Part shown: positions 48,817 to 55,795 of the stretch, piece after piece
Numbering within the stretch: position 1 is the first letter of the stretch
Layout: each line of letters begins with the position of its first letter
Assembly: GCF_001514215.1 (NCBI RefSeq)
Contig: NZ_KQ948855.1
Coordinates: forward strand, 321,764 to 385,763
DNA from: Streptomyces bungoensis
GTDB lineage: Bacteria; Actinomycetota; Actinomycetes; Streptomycetales; Streptomycetaceae
Direction: 5' to 3'
DNA: 64,000 bases
Made by a program: the position numbers and the translations under genes
The notes under the pieces: generated by a model
What the model was told of the DNA's origin: nothing
Seen by the model: the letters and a program-made list of their open reading frames with translations, nothing else
Database searches by the model: none

Positions 48817-48834
48817 TTGCGCGCGCGCTCGCAA
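48817..48834. promoter_or_regulatory. Operator-like motif copy 1
   Basis: TTGCGCGCGCGCTCGCAA, a near-perfect 18-bp palindrome (one mismatched pair). Confidence 0.5.
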
Positions 48835-48881
48835 CAAAGTTCGGAAGCCGCCAACCCCCACCCATGCCCCCTTCACTGTGA

Positions 48882-48897
48882 TTGCACGAGCGCACGT
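48882..48897 (+). promoter_or_regulatory. Operator-like motif copy 2
   Basis: TTGCACGAGCGCACGT, 59 bp before the XRE start codon. Confidence 0.5.
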
Positions 48898-48901
48898 AAT
48901 A

Positions 48902-48917
48902 CCGCGCGCGCAAGCAA
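48902..48917 (-). promoter_or_regulatory. Operator-like motif copy 3
   Basis: TTGCTTGCGCGCGCGG on the minus strand, adjacent to copy 2 in inverted orientation. Confidence 0.5.
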
Positions 48918-48955
48918 GCTAAACTCGGGGTCTCCGAGAGAGAAGCGAGCACAAG

Positions 48956-49447
48956 ATGACCAGCCAGGATCTGGACGCCTTCGCGGCGTGGGTCGAAGAC
49001 CTGATGCGCGAACGCGGATACGACATCGACAGCCCGCGCGGGGGCGGGAAGTCGCGGATCGCGGACGAGGCGGGGGTGCACCGCGCCGCCGTCACCCGCC
49101 TGTTGCAGCGGCAGAGCATGCCGGACCTGGAGACCACGCGCCGGCTGGCCCGGGTGCTGGGAGTGCCGGTGCGCGAGATGCTCATCCGCTCCGGCCGGCT
49201 GACCGCCGAGGAACTGGCCGACCCCCATGACCACCTCGCCTCCCCCGGGCCCGGCACCGAGTTCGGCCGCCGGCCCACGCTGGAGGAGGTGGCGGAGCTG
49301 CTGGGGGTGCCCGCCGACCGGCGCGAGATGTTCGTCAGGGTGGTGGAGCAGTTCCTGCCGAGCGAGGCGGAGGCCGCGCCCCGGGCACCGGAAGGGGGAC
49401 GGACGCGGGTGGAAGCGACCACCGGCGCGCCGGCCTCCGGCGACTGA
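48956..49447 (+). CDS. XRE-family helix-turn-helix regulator
   Basis: 163 residues. The HTH lies at about residues 28-68 (GGKSRIADEAGVHRAAVTRLLQRQSMPDLETTRRLARVLGVPVREML), with the Cro/CI pattern of recognition helix AAVTRLLQ and the following DLETTRRLARVLGV. A second short helical region (PTLEEVAELLGVPADRREMFVRVVEQFLP) may serve oligomerisation. Divergent from the WhiB-like gene and 254 bp upstream of the tail operon, so the natural candidate for its repressor. Weak ribosome site (GAGAGAAGCGAG). Confidence 0.8.
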   Translation: MTSQDLDAFAAWVEDLMRERGYDIDSPRGGGKSRIADEAGVHRAAVTRLLQRQSMPDLETTRRLARVLGVPVREMLIRSGRLTAEELADPHDHLASPGPGTEFGRRPTLEEVAELLGVPADRREMFVRVVEQFLPSEAEAAPRAPEGGRTRVEATTGAPASGD

Positions 49448-49701
49448 TCCCTCGGCCGACACCGCCACAGGCTCCCTCTCCCCGCGACCGACGCCCCCGC
49501 GGCCGCGCTCCGAGCACCCAACGGAACATCGCTTCACGAATTAGTTGCGTGCGCGCACGCTCTCTGTCACAGTTGGTGCAGCGGCGGAGCTGTGCCCGCA
49601 GGCCGGGCGACGGCTCACCGCTTCCCGGTGCCGGGGTCCCGGGCCCCGTGCCCGCCACCCACGCCGCGCCCCGCGCGCCCGCACCCCTGAGGTGACCCGG
49701 C
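49448..49701. promoter_or_regulatory. Promoter region of the tail operon
   Basis: 254 bp between XRE and the first tail gene, with a motif copy at 49545-49560. No gene seen. Confidence 0.6.
49545..49560 (+). promoter_or_regulatory. Operator-like motif copy 4, tail operon
   Basis: TTGCGTGCGCGCACGC; its last 14 bases form a perfect palindrome. It lies 142 bp before the first tail gene. Confidence 0.55.
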
Positions 49702-50115
49702 ATGACCACACCCACTCCACCGAGCGCCTTCCCGGACGTCGAGGCCCTGGTCGTCGACATCCTGAAGCAGGACCCGGCGCTCGCCACCGCGCTCGTCACC
49801 GTCCAGCCGCCCTCGACCTTCGACGGCACGACCGCCGCCGTCCTCGTCAACCGTCGCGGCGGCGCCTGGGTCGGCGAACTCCACGTCGACCAGCCGCTCA
49901 TCGAGCTGGAGGTGTACGGCCCGACCAAGCACGACGCGCACGTCCTGGCCAACGAGGCCCGCCGCGCGCTGCTGGCGACGGCCGGCAACCGGTACGGCAC
50001 CAGCCTCATCACCGAGGTGGACGAGCAGGACGGCCCGCGCTGGCTGCCCGACTACCTCTACCACGCGGCGAACCGCTACGTGAGCGTCCACAAGGTGTAC
50101 CTGGACGTCTACTGA
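49702..50115 (+). CDS. Tail terminator/completion protein (DUF3168/gp17-like)
   Basis: 137 residues: FPDVEALVVDILKQDPALATALVTVQPP, then VLVNRRGGAWVGELHVDQPLIELEVYGPTKHDAHVLANEARRALLAT and a terminal beta-rich part (RYVSVHKVYLDVY). This alpha-beta pattern and size fit siphovirus tail terminator proteins that cap the tube and, in a phage, join the head. First gene of the tail cluster, with no head genes before it. GAGGTG before ATG. Followed by a strong hairpin. Confidence 0.7.
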   Translation: MTTPTPPSAFPDVEALVVDILKQDPALATALVTVQPPSTFDGTTAAVLVNRRGGAWVGELHVDQPLIELEVYGPTKHDAHVLANEARRALLATAGNRYGTSLITEVDEQDGPRWLPDYLYHAANRYVSVHKVYLDVY

Positions 50116-50141
50116 CCGCCCGCGCGCCGCACCCCACAGAC

Positions 50142-50172
50142 CGAAGGCCCCGCCACCCCGGCGGGGCCTTCG
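50142..50172 (+). terminator. Hairpin between tail terminator and tail tube genes
   Basis: A perfect 13-bp stem (CGAAGGCCCCGCC and complement) with a 5-nt loop, 26 nt after the stop. It would partly terminate transcription or stabilise the upstream mRNA, setting different doses of the two proteins. Confidence 0.7.
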
Positions 50173-50227
50173 CCGTATCCGGAAGACCCGGGCACGGCAG
50201 CCTTCCCTCACGAGGAGAGACACCACC

Positions 50228-50827
50228 ATGGCAGGAACCAACTCGTCCGAGATCCGCGTCGCCGGCGTAGGCCGTCTGTACGTCGCCGCCGCCGACACCA
50301 AGGTCCCGACGACCTTCTCCACCGACTCCGCCACCGACTGGGCGAGCTGGAAGAACCTCGGCTTCACCAGCGGTGACGGCGTCACCTTCAGCAAGAAGGA
50401 CAAGCTGGAGCCGATCGACGTGTGGCAGGCCGTCAGCCCGGTGCACTTCGTGTACTCGGACCGCGACCTGACCCTGAAGTTCTCGCTGCTGCAGTTCAAC
50501 GAGGACACGCTGCCGTTCTTCATGGGCGGCGGCGGCGTCGACGCGGTGACCGGTTCCACGGGCGTCTACAAGTACGACGTCGCCGAGCGCCCGTTCGCCG
50601 ACGTCCGCGCCCTCGGCCTGGAGTTCTCCGACGTCCGCGCGAGCGACGGCTCCACGGTGACCTACCGCTTCGGCATCCCGCGCGGCCAGGTCACGGCGGC
50701 GGACGACATCAAGCTGGCCCGCAAGGCGGCCTCGCAGCTCGGCATCACGTTCACGGCGATGTCCGCCGCCGACGGCTCGGCGCTGGCCTCCTTCGTCATG
50801 AAGGACTCGGCGTACGCCGCGAGCTGA
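50228..50827 (+). CDS. Major tail tube protein
   Basis: 199 residues with the compact beta-rich pattern of siphovirus tail tube proteins: EIRVAGVGRLYVAAADTKVPTTF, WKNLGFTSGDGVTFSKKDKLEPIDVWQAVSPVHFVYSDRDLTLKFSLLQFNEDTLPFFMGGGG, and YRFGIPRGQVT. GAGGAG site before ATG. Placed between tail terminator and assembly chaperone, the canonical order. Confidence 0.75.
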   Translation: MAGTNSSEIRVAGVGRLYVAAADTKVPTTFSTDSATDWASWKNLGFTSGDGVTFSKKDKLEPIDVWQAVSPVHFVYSDRDLTLKFSLLQFNEDTLPFFMGGGGVDAVTGSTGVYKYDVAERPFADVRALGLEFSDVRASDGSTVTYRFGIPRGQVTAADDIKLARKAASQLGITFTAMSAADGSALASFVMKDSAYAAS

Positions 50828-50893
50828 TCCGGCCGGTCCACCGGGGCGGGCCGGACCCCGGCCCGCCCCACCACCGCTTCCCCACCTGCCCCA

Positions 50894-50920
50894 CGGACTT
50901 CACGGACTTCAAGGACTTCA
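50894..50920 (+). repeat. Three 9-bp direct repeats before the chaperone gene
   Basis: CGGACTTCA, CGGACTTCA and AGGACTTCA in tandem, ending at the AGGAG ribosome site of the chaperone gene. Confidence 0.8.
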
Positions 50921-50936
50921 AGGAGTACGCATCACC

Positions 50937-51227
50937 ATGACCCGTTTCGACGTCAACGCGGCCCGCGCCCAGCGCCTCGAAGCCCTCGGCCGCACCTGGT
51001 CGTTCGAGCTCGACGGCGAGAGCTACACCCTGCCCACGGAGCTGACCCGCACCACCGCCAAGGCGCTGCGCAAGCTCGACGACAACGACGTCGACGGGCT
51101 GCTGAGGCTGCTCCTGGGCGAGAAGCAGTTCGCCCGCTTCGAGCAGCACGAGATCACCATGCAGGACATCGCCGCGATCCTGGAGGCGTACGGCAAGGAG
51201 ACCGGGCTCGGCCTGGGGGAAGCCTGA
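50937..51227 (+). CDS. Tail assembly chaperone, short form (gpG-like)
   Basis: 96 residues, DVNAARAQRLEALGRTWSFELDGESYTLPTELTRTTAKALRKLDDNDVDGLLRLLLGEKQFARFEQHEITMQDIAAILEAYGKETGLGLGEA. Small helical protein with a SYTLP beta strand as in gpG-type chaperones that coat the tape measure during tail assembly. It ends in a frame overlapped by a -1 frame continuing without a start codon, at a GGGGGAA heptamer, as expected for gpG/gpGT programmed frameshifting. Confidence 0.75.
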   Translation: MTRFDVNAARAQRLEALGRTWSFELDGESYTLPTELTRTTAKALRKLDDNDVDGLLRLLLGEKQFARFEQHEITMQDIAAILEAYGKETGLGLGEA

Positions 51228-51712
51228 GCCTCGTCGGGTTCGTCGACGAACACGCCGAGGCCCTCGAAGCGGACCTGCTCCGCTACTACGGCATCGACCT
51301 GCTCGACTGGCATCGCGACCGCCTCTCCGCCCGGCGGCTCGCGGTGCTCGTCAAGGAGCTGCCACGCGACAGCGCCCTCAACCGGGAGCTGCACGGCGAG
51401 GCGGCCGAGTGGTCGGTGACGGACCACCTGCTGGCGGCGGTCGTGGACCATCTGGCGGCCGCCAACTGGATGTTCGCCTCCGTCAACTCGGACGAGGGCG
51501 ACCAGCCGGATTATCCGGAACCGGTGCCACGTCCGCTGGACGCGGCGGAGGAGACGGACGAGGGCGGCGACGAGGACGGAAGCGGGAACGCGCGGACATC
51601 CGCGGCCACGGAACGCGAGGCCACCACGCGGCCGGCCCGCTCCGCACCGCAGAGCACCGATCCCCCCTCCGGAGCTCCCTCGGCCGTCCAACTGGTCAGG
51701 TTCTTCGGCTGA
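50937..51712 (+). CDS. Tail assembly chaperone, frameshifted long form (gpGT-like)
   Basis: Ribosomes shifting -1 near 51215-51221 would leave the short frame and read on through SLSLVGFVDEHAEALEADLLRYYGIDLLDWHRDRLSARRLAVLVKELPRDSALNREL...VTDHLLAAVVDHLAAANWMF to the stop at 51710-51712, giving about 258 residues. The second part has the D-L-x-RYYGIDLxD and RRLxVLVxxLP features common in tail chaperone T domains and no plausible start of its own: the first GTG/ATG lies well inside the conserved segment. The C-terminal 50 residues are acidic and Pro-rich. Confidence 0.65.
51215..51221 (+). other. Candidate -1 frameshift slippery site
   Basis: GGGGGAA read as G GGG GAA in the zero frame, four bases before the GCC TGA end of the short chaperone. 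GGG re-pairs perfectly after a -1 slip, the A-site codon imperfectly. Position fits the gpG/gpGT mechanism. Confidence 0.5.
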
Positions 51713-51740
51713 CCGTCGTGCCTGGCCCCGGGCCGCGGGT

Positions 51741-52759
51741 TCAGCGGGAATCCGCGGGCCCGGGCGGCTCGTCCTTCCGGCGGTCCGCCGCCCTGCCCTC
51801 CAGATCGTCGGCGAGGGCGCGGGCACGGTCGGAGAGGCGGAGCCGCTCCCCGGCGCCTGCCGCCGGCGGGTCGGCCGGCTCCTCCTGCCGTTCCTCCTGC
51901 TCGGCGCGTCGCCCCTTGTCCCGGCCGGATCCCGTGTCGCCGGGCCGGGCGAGCGGGGGACGCTGGGCCGGCCGTTGCGCCGGACCACCGGCCGCCGCTC
52001 CGCCTGCGCCGTCCGTTTCTCGCGCACCTCGCGGGCGGAGAGCAGGATGCCGGCGCCGGAACCGGAGACGGTGGCGGCGCCCGGCCGGTCGACCCCATCG
52101 CCGGAACCGTCGGCGTCCTCCGGGCCACCGGGCGCGGAAGGGGCGGCCGGCCGGGCGTGGGCCGACGGGTCGGCACCGGCCGTGACCTGGCCACGGCTGG
52201 GTTCCCGGGCCGGTCCATGCCCGCCGGACCGACCACCGCTCCCGGCCGGGGGCCCACCGGCCGCGCCCTCCGCCGGGGCGCCGGACGGTCCCGCGGCCGC
52301 CGACACCGGTGTCCCGTCGGCCACCGAGCGCTCTCGGTCGCCGCGTTGCTCCACCCGCGTCACCTCGGAGGGAGGCCGCAACAGCTGGACATAGGGCAGC
52401 GGGATGACCTCTCCGCCGCGGCTCGGCCCCCGCTCGCCCTCGGGCCGTCGGGCCCGGCGCGGCCGGCGGCCGGTGCGGGCGTCCTCCTGGCCCTGGAGGT
52501 AGGCGGCGGTGATCCGCTCCTCGTAGGCGCGCCGGACGGCCGGGAGCCGCTCGTCGACCACGTCGGCCCAGCCCGCGCTGTACGCGGCGAGTTCGCGCCG
52601 GTCCAGCTCGGCCCGGGGAAGGATCACGAGGTCTTCCGGCGCGTGTCCGAGGCGGAGGACGAGCTCGGAGAGACGAGCGATGAGATGGGGCAGATCGGGG
52701 GCTTGTTCAAGCCAATCGATCCCATGCCGTCGCTCCGCGTTGCCCGCGTCCCCGTCCAC
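51741..52759 (-). pseudogene. Coiled-coil/Pro-rich protein on the opposite strand, frameshifted
   Basis: Start GTG 52759. The first frame encodes about 268 residues (RHGIDWLEQAPDLPHLIARLSELVLRLGHAPEDLVILPRAELDRRELAAYSAGWADVVDERLPAVRRAYEERITAAYLQGQEDARTG, then a Pro/Gly/Ala-rich stretch, SGAGILLSAREVREKRTAQAERR). After a C5 run at 51955-51959 the protein-like signal moves to the -1 frame: RPGDTGSGRDKGRRAEQEERQEEPADPP...ERLRLSDRARALADDLEGRAADRRKDEPPGPADSR and a TGA at 51741. One extra C would restore a single 340-residue frame (VPPLARPG). Unknown function; it sits within the tail cluster against its direction. Confidence 0.6.
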
Positions 52760-53113
52760 CCCGTAGGCCTTGCTCTCGTCCCTGCCCCATCACGTCCCCG
52801 CGCGAGAACGGCTGCCCCGCCGCCGTCCACCGTCGCATGACCGGCCCTCAGATCCCGTGCCGTACAGGGCCGTTCACTTCTCCTTCACCGACGGAGGAAC
52901 GGCCGGATCCTACTCCACCGCTTCCCGGCGCCCCCCAGGTGGCCCCTGGCATTGCCGCAGGTCGCACCGGTTCGGCCACGGAGAGTTCTCGACAAACACG
53001 GAACGCACCACGGGATTACTCGTACACTAGTTCGAACAGACGCTTCGCCCACCACAGGAGCGCCACCTGTACCTCGAGCACAGCCCAGCGGACAGACCGG
53101 AAAGCAGGACGGC

Positions 53114-53317
53114 ATGGCGACTCGCACGAGCAACATCCCAGAGCAGCCGATCGACACCTACGCCCGCCTCGCGCATCTCCTGCGCTCCCCCACGCCCGAC
53201 CGCGAGGCCCTGCTCGACCGGCTGTACGAGGAACTGCTCGCGCGGGAGTCGAAGGCCTATGCGGCGGGGTGGTCGGACGCACTGACGGAGGCCCGGCGCG
53301 TCCGACCGCGCGGGTGA
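53114..53317 (+). CDS. Small protein sharing a motif with the 51741-52759 product
   Basis: 67 residues: DTYARLAHLLRSPTPDREALLDRLYEELLARESKAYAAGWSDALTEARRVRPRG. The AYAAGWSDAL segment matches AYSAGWADVV of the opposite-strand neighbour. Helical, no signal. Followed by a 10-bp hairpin. Confidence 0.6.
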   Translation: MATRTSNIPEQPIDTYARLAHLLRSPTPDREALLDRLYEELLARESKAYAAGWSDALTEARRVRPRG

Positions 53318-53379
53318 CCGCCGGCCGGCCAAACCTCGGCAACCGCCGGCCCAGGGCCGGCCATCGGCATCTTCAATGA

Positions 53380-53404
53380 GCCCGCCGGGCCGAGCCCGGC
53401 GGGC
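53380..53404 (+). terminator. Terminator after the 67-residue gene
   Basis: 10-bp stem GCCCGCCGGG/CCCGGCGGGC with a 5-nt loop, then TTTCGG. It lies between convergent genes and may serve both. Confidence 0.7.
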
Positions 53405-53419
53405 TTTCGGCATGCGGTT

Positions 53420-53608
53420 TCACAGGGACCAGAAGAGCAGCGCGAGCGCCACCGAAACGATCCCTACGCATGCAAACCCCAGGAAAGTCTTGTCGTTTGC
53501 CCTCTTCGGATCTTTTTTGCGGATGTCCCATTCCGAAAAAGAAATGAAGCCGGTAATCAGCGCAACCAGGCCGAAAAAAGCGCCGACGAACCAGAACAAG
53601 ACCCGCAT
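53420..53608 (-). CDS. Small two-helix membrane protein
   Basis: 62 residues from ATG 53608, preceded by GGAGGTAAT. Two membrane helices (VLFWFVGAFFGLVALITGFISF and FLGFACVGIVSVALALLFW) with a basic loop RKKDPKRANDK between. The codon usage is less GC-biased than the surrounding tail genes. No family recognised; opposite in strand to the tail genes. Confidence 0.6.
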   Translation of the reverse strand: MRVLFWFVGAFFGLVALITGFISFSEWDIRKKDPKRANDKTFLGFACVGIVSVALALLFWSL

Positions 53609-53746
53609 ATTACCTCCAGAACCCCGCCCTGACGAAGAGGGTTCTCCCCCTCCCCCGTCCCTGTAGTCACATGAGGCTACCGGCGGCACGCAACCAGAGC
53701 AAGAGTGGGATCACGGCAGTGGCCGATTTCGACGAGGAGTCGACGC

Positions 53747-54583
53747 ATGGCAAACCACACCACGAACGAGGTCTACGACGAGCTGAAAGAAGTCAGGCAA
53801 CAGCTTGACAAGAATACCCAGCAAGAGGTCACGGCCAAGCACTTCGATGACAAAATCGCCGAGCTCAAGCAGGCGATCGAGAAGGGCGGGAAGGGGAAGG
53901 GGGAAGGGGAGAAAAAAGAAGAGGAGAAGAAGAAGGAACCGCAGGGCGTTTGGGACCTGATCAAGGACAAGACCCCCATAAAGGAGACCCTGCAGGTCTT
54001 CAAGCAGTTCAAAGACGCCATGAGCGGTGGGGACCTCGTGTCGAAGGTGGTCCTGTTCGCCGGTGCGGTTTCCGGCGCCGTGGCTCTCGTCGGTGTCGTC
54101 AAGAAGCTGATCGCCGGCTGGTGGACATCGGTCAAGAACATCATGCTCACCTTCACCGGACGTAAGCGGGAGAGGCTCATTCCCGGGATCGGTGGTGCGA
54201 CGTACACCGACGAAGAGCGCAAACAGAAGCGAAAGTACTACGGCCGAAAGAACGGCCAGTGGGGTTGGCACCAGGAGGAGTCCGAAAACGGCGAGCAGCC
54301 GGAGGGCGGGGGCGCCGAGGGTGAGAACTCCCAGCGCCCGAATCTTCCCTCCGTGGAGGAGATCACGCGCGTCAAGGATGCCATGGCCGGCCTCAACACC
54401 GAGATGGACACCTACCGCGGCAAAGTGCGCGGTATTGCCACCCCCCGCGCCATGAAGCAGATGGCTTCCGCCGCCAAAAAGCTGGAGAGCGCGGCGAAGA
54501 AGGCCCGGAACATCGACAACCTCTCCGAATCGATTGGTCGTCTCGAGACCGCGTTCCGTGGCCTGGCCACGGCGTCGAACTGA
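53747..54583 (+). CDS. Lys-rich protein with membrane segment, in tail cluster
   Basis: 278 residues from ATG 53747 with GAGGAG upstream. N-terminal coiled coil (NEVYDELKEVRQQLDKNTQQEVTAKHFDDKIAELKQAIEKGG), a run of Lys/Glu (residues 45-65), then DLIKDKTPIKETLQVFKQFKDAMSGG and a hydrophobic helix (KVVLFAGAVSGAVALVGVVKKLIAGW, about 98-123), and C-terminal helices rich in Ala/Lys. Lower GC and different codon use from neighbours. Placed before the tape-measure genes, 21 bp upstream of the next; could be part of a split tape measure or a membrane-interacting component. No family recognised. Confidence 0.6.
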   Translation: MANHTTNEVYDELKEVRQQLDKNTQQEVTAKHFDDKIAELKQAIEKGGKGKGEGEKKEEEKKKEPQGVWDLIKDKTPIKETLQVFKQFKDAMSGGDLVSKVVLFAGAVSGAVALVGVVKKLIAGWWTSVKNIMLTFTGRKRERLIPGIGGATYTDEERKQKRKYYGRKNGQWGWHQEESENGEQPEGGGAEGENSQRPNLPSVEEITRVKDAMAGLNTEMDTYRGKVRGIATPRAMKQMASAAKKLESAAKKARNIDNLSESIGRLETAFRGLATASN

Positions 54584-54604
54584 CCAACCCCTAGGAGACG
54601 AAAC

Positions 54605-55795
54605 ATGAGCCTCGTCAGTTCACTGAAGAAGGTTTCCGGTTCCCTTCAGGAGTTCAAGGAGAAGGCCTCCGGTGCCGCCACCGCCGCGAAGGGGGTCGGC
54701 AGCGCCGGCCAGAAGGGCGCCGGTCAGCTCAAGGGTTTCAAGACGGCCTCCAAGGACGCGGAAAAGGAGCTGAAGGACCTCAGATCGGCGTCCGACAAGG
54801 CCGAGAAGTCCATCGGCAAGGCCGGGAAGACCGGCTCCAGTGCCGGTAAGAACCTCGGCAAGTACGAGTCCGGGGCGAGCAAGGCGGCCAAGGGCCAGGA
54901 CAAGATGAACAAGTCGATGAAGGGCAACTTCTTCGGCCTGCTCATGCAGTTGCTGCAGCCGCTCATCGACAAGGTCATCGACATGGTGACCAACTCGAAG
55001 ACCATGCAGAAGGTCCTGAAGCAGGCCTTCACCGTCATCAAGACCGTGATCAGCAGCGTCATGAAGGCCATCGGCCCGATCATGAAGAACGCCGGAAAGC
55101 TGATCAAGTCGGTCTGGTCCGGCGTCAAGTCGTCGGTCTCGTCCATCTTCAAGGCGATCGTCGGCGTCGTCCGGTCCAGCGTCAACGCCTGGAAGTCCGT
55201 CATCAGCGGCACGCTGAAGGCGATCAGGGCGGTCGTCTCCGGTGTCTGGAACGGCATCAAGGCCGTCATCTCACCGGTCGTCGGCTGGATCAAGTCCGCG
55301 ATCCCGAGCGCCTTCCGGGCCGTCAAGGACCGGCTCTCCAGCATCTGGGGAGGCCTGAAGGGCATCGCGGGCAACGCCTTCAACGGCATCAAGAGCGCGG
55401 TGACGGGCCCGATCAACGGTGTCATCGGCATCATCAACCGCGCCATCAGCGCGCTGAACGGCATCCACGTGTCGATCCCGGGCTGGGTCCCGATGGTCGG
55501 CGGCAAGACGTTCGGCGTCAGCCTGCCGCACATCCCCGCGCTCGCCACCGGCGGTGTCGTCATGCCCCGCTCCGGCGGTGTCCCGGCGCTCCTCGCCGAG
55601 GCCGGTGAGGCCGAGGCCGTCCTGCCGCTCAGCAAGCTCGACCGGCTGCTCCGCAGAGCAGCCGCGCAGGGCCGGGCGCACCACGGTGGCCCCGGCGGGG
55701 GCGCACTGCACATCGAGCACTACTACGCGGCCGAGCAGAGCAGCCCGCAGCGGACGGCCGACGCCCTGATGTTCCTGGCGAAGGCACGCGGATGA
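54605..55795 (+). CDS. Tape-measure-like protein 1
   Basis: 396 residues. N-terminal helical Lys/Ala/Ser region, hydrophobic segment (NFFGLLMQLLQPLIDKVIDMV near 110), repeated KAIxxxVxSxWxGIKxxV helices, then the tape-measure C-terminal module: INGVIGIINRAISALNGIHVSIPGWVPMVGGKTFGVSLPHIPALATGGVVMPRSGGVPALLAEAGEAEAVLPLSKLDRLLRR. The GEAEAVLPL motif is typical. Short for a siphovirus tape measure. Ends ADALMFLAKARG. ATGA overlap with the next gene. Confidence 0.75.
   Translation: MSLVSSLKKVSGSLQEFKEKASGAATAAKGVGSAGQKGAGQLKGFKTASKDAEKELKDLRSASDKAEKSIGKAGKTGSSAGKNLGKYESGASKAAKGQDKMNKSMKGNFFGLLMQLLQPLIDKVIDMVTNSKTMQKVLKQAFTVIKTVISSVMKAIGPIMKNAGKLIKSVWSGVKSSVSSIFKAIVGVVRSSVNAWKSVISGTLKAIRAVVSGVWNGIKAVISPVVGWIKSAIPSAFRAVKDRLSSIWGGLKGIAGNAFNGIKSAVTGPINGVIGIINRAISALNGIHVSIPGWVPMVGGKTFGVSLPHIPALATGGVVMPRSGGVPALLAEAGEAEAVLPLSKLDRLLRRAAAQGRAHHGGPGGGALHIEHYYAAEQSSPQRTADALMFLAKARG

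Larger units (their letters stand above)
48765..48955. promoter_or_regulatory. Divergent WhiB/XRE control region with three 16-bp motif copies
   Basis: 191 bp. Three copies of TTGCNYGMGCGCNCGN are present (48817-48832 plus, 48882-48897 plus, 48902-48917 minus). A fourth lies upstream of the tail operon. Confidence 0.6.

Noticed and set aside
47842..49230. Plus-strand frame through the 18-bp repeats and into the XRE gene
   Set aside because: The repeats keep all frames open; the minus-strand reading has the ribosome site, coupling and Cys-rich domain.
51023..51740. Continuation of the opposite-strand gene's first frame beyond the C-run
   Set aside because: It runs antisense through the tail chaperone and is rich in rare AGG codons; the other frame to 51741 is protein-like.
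53705..53746. Upstream start of the Lys-rich gene
   Set aside because: No ribosome site; the ATG at 53747 has GAGGAG at proper distance.
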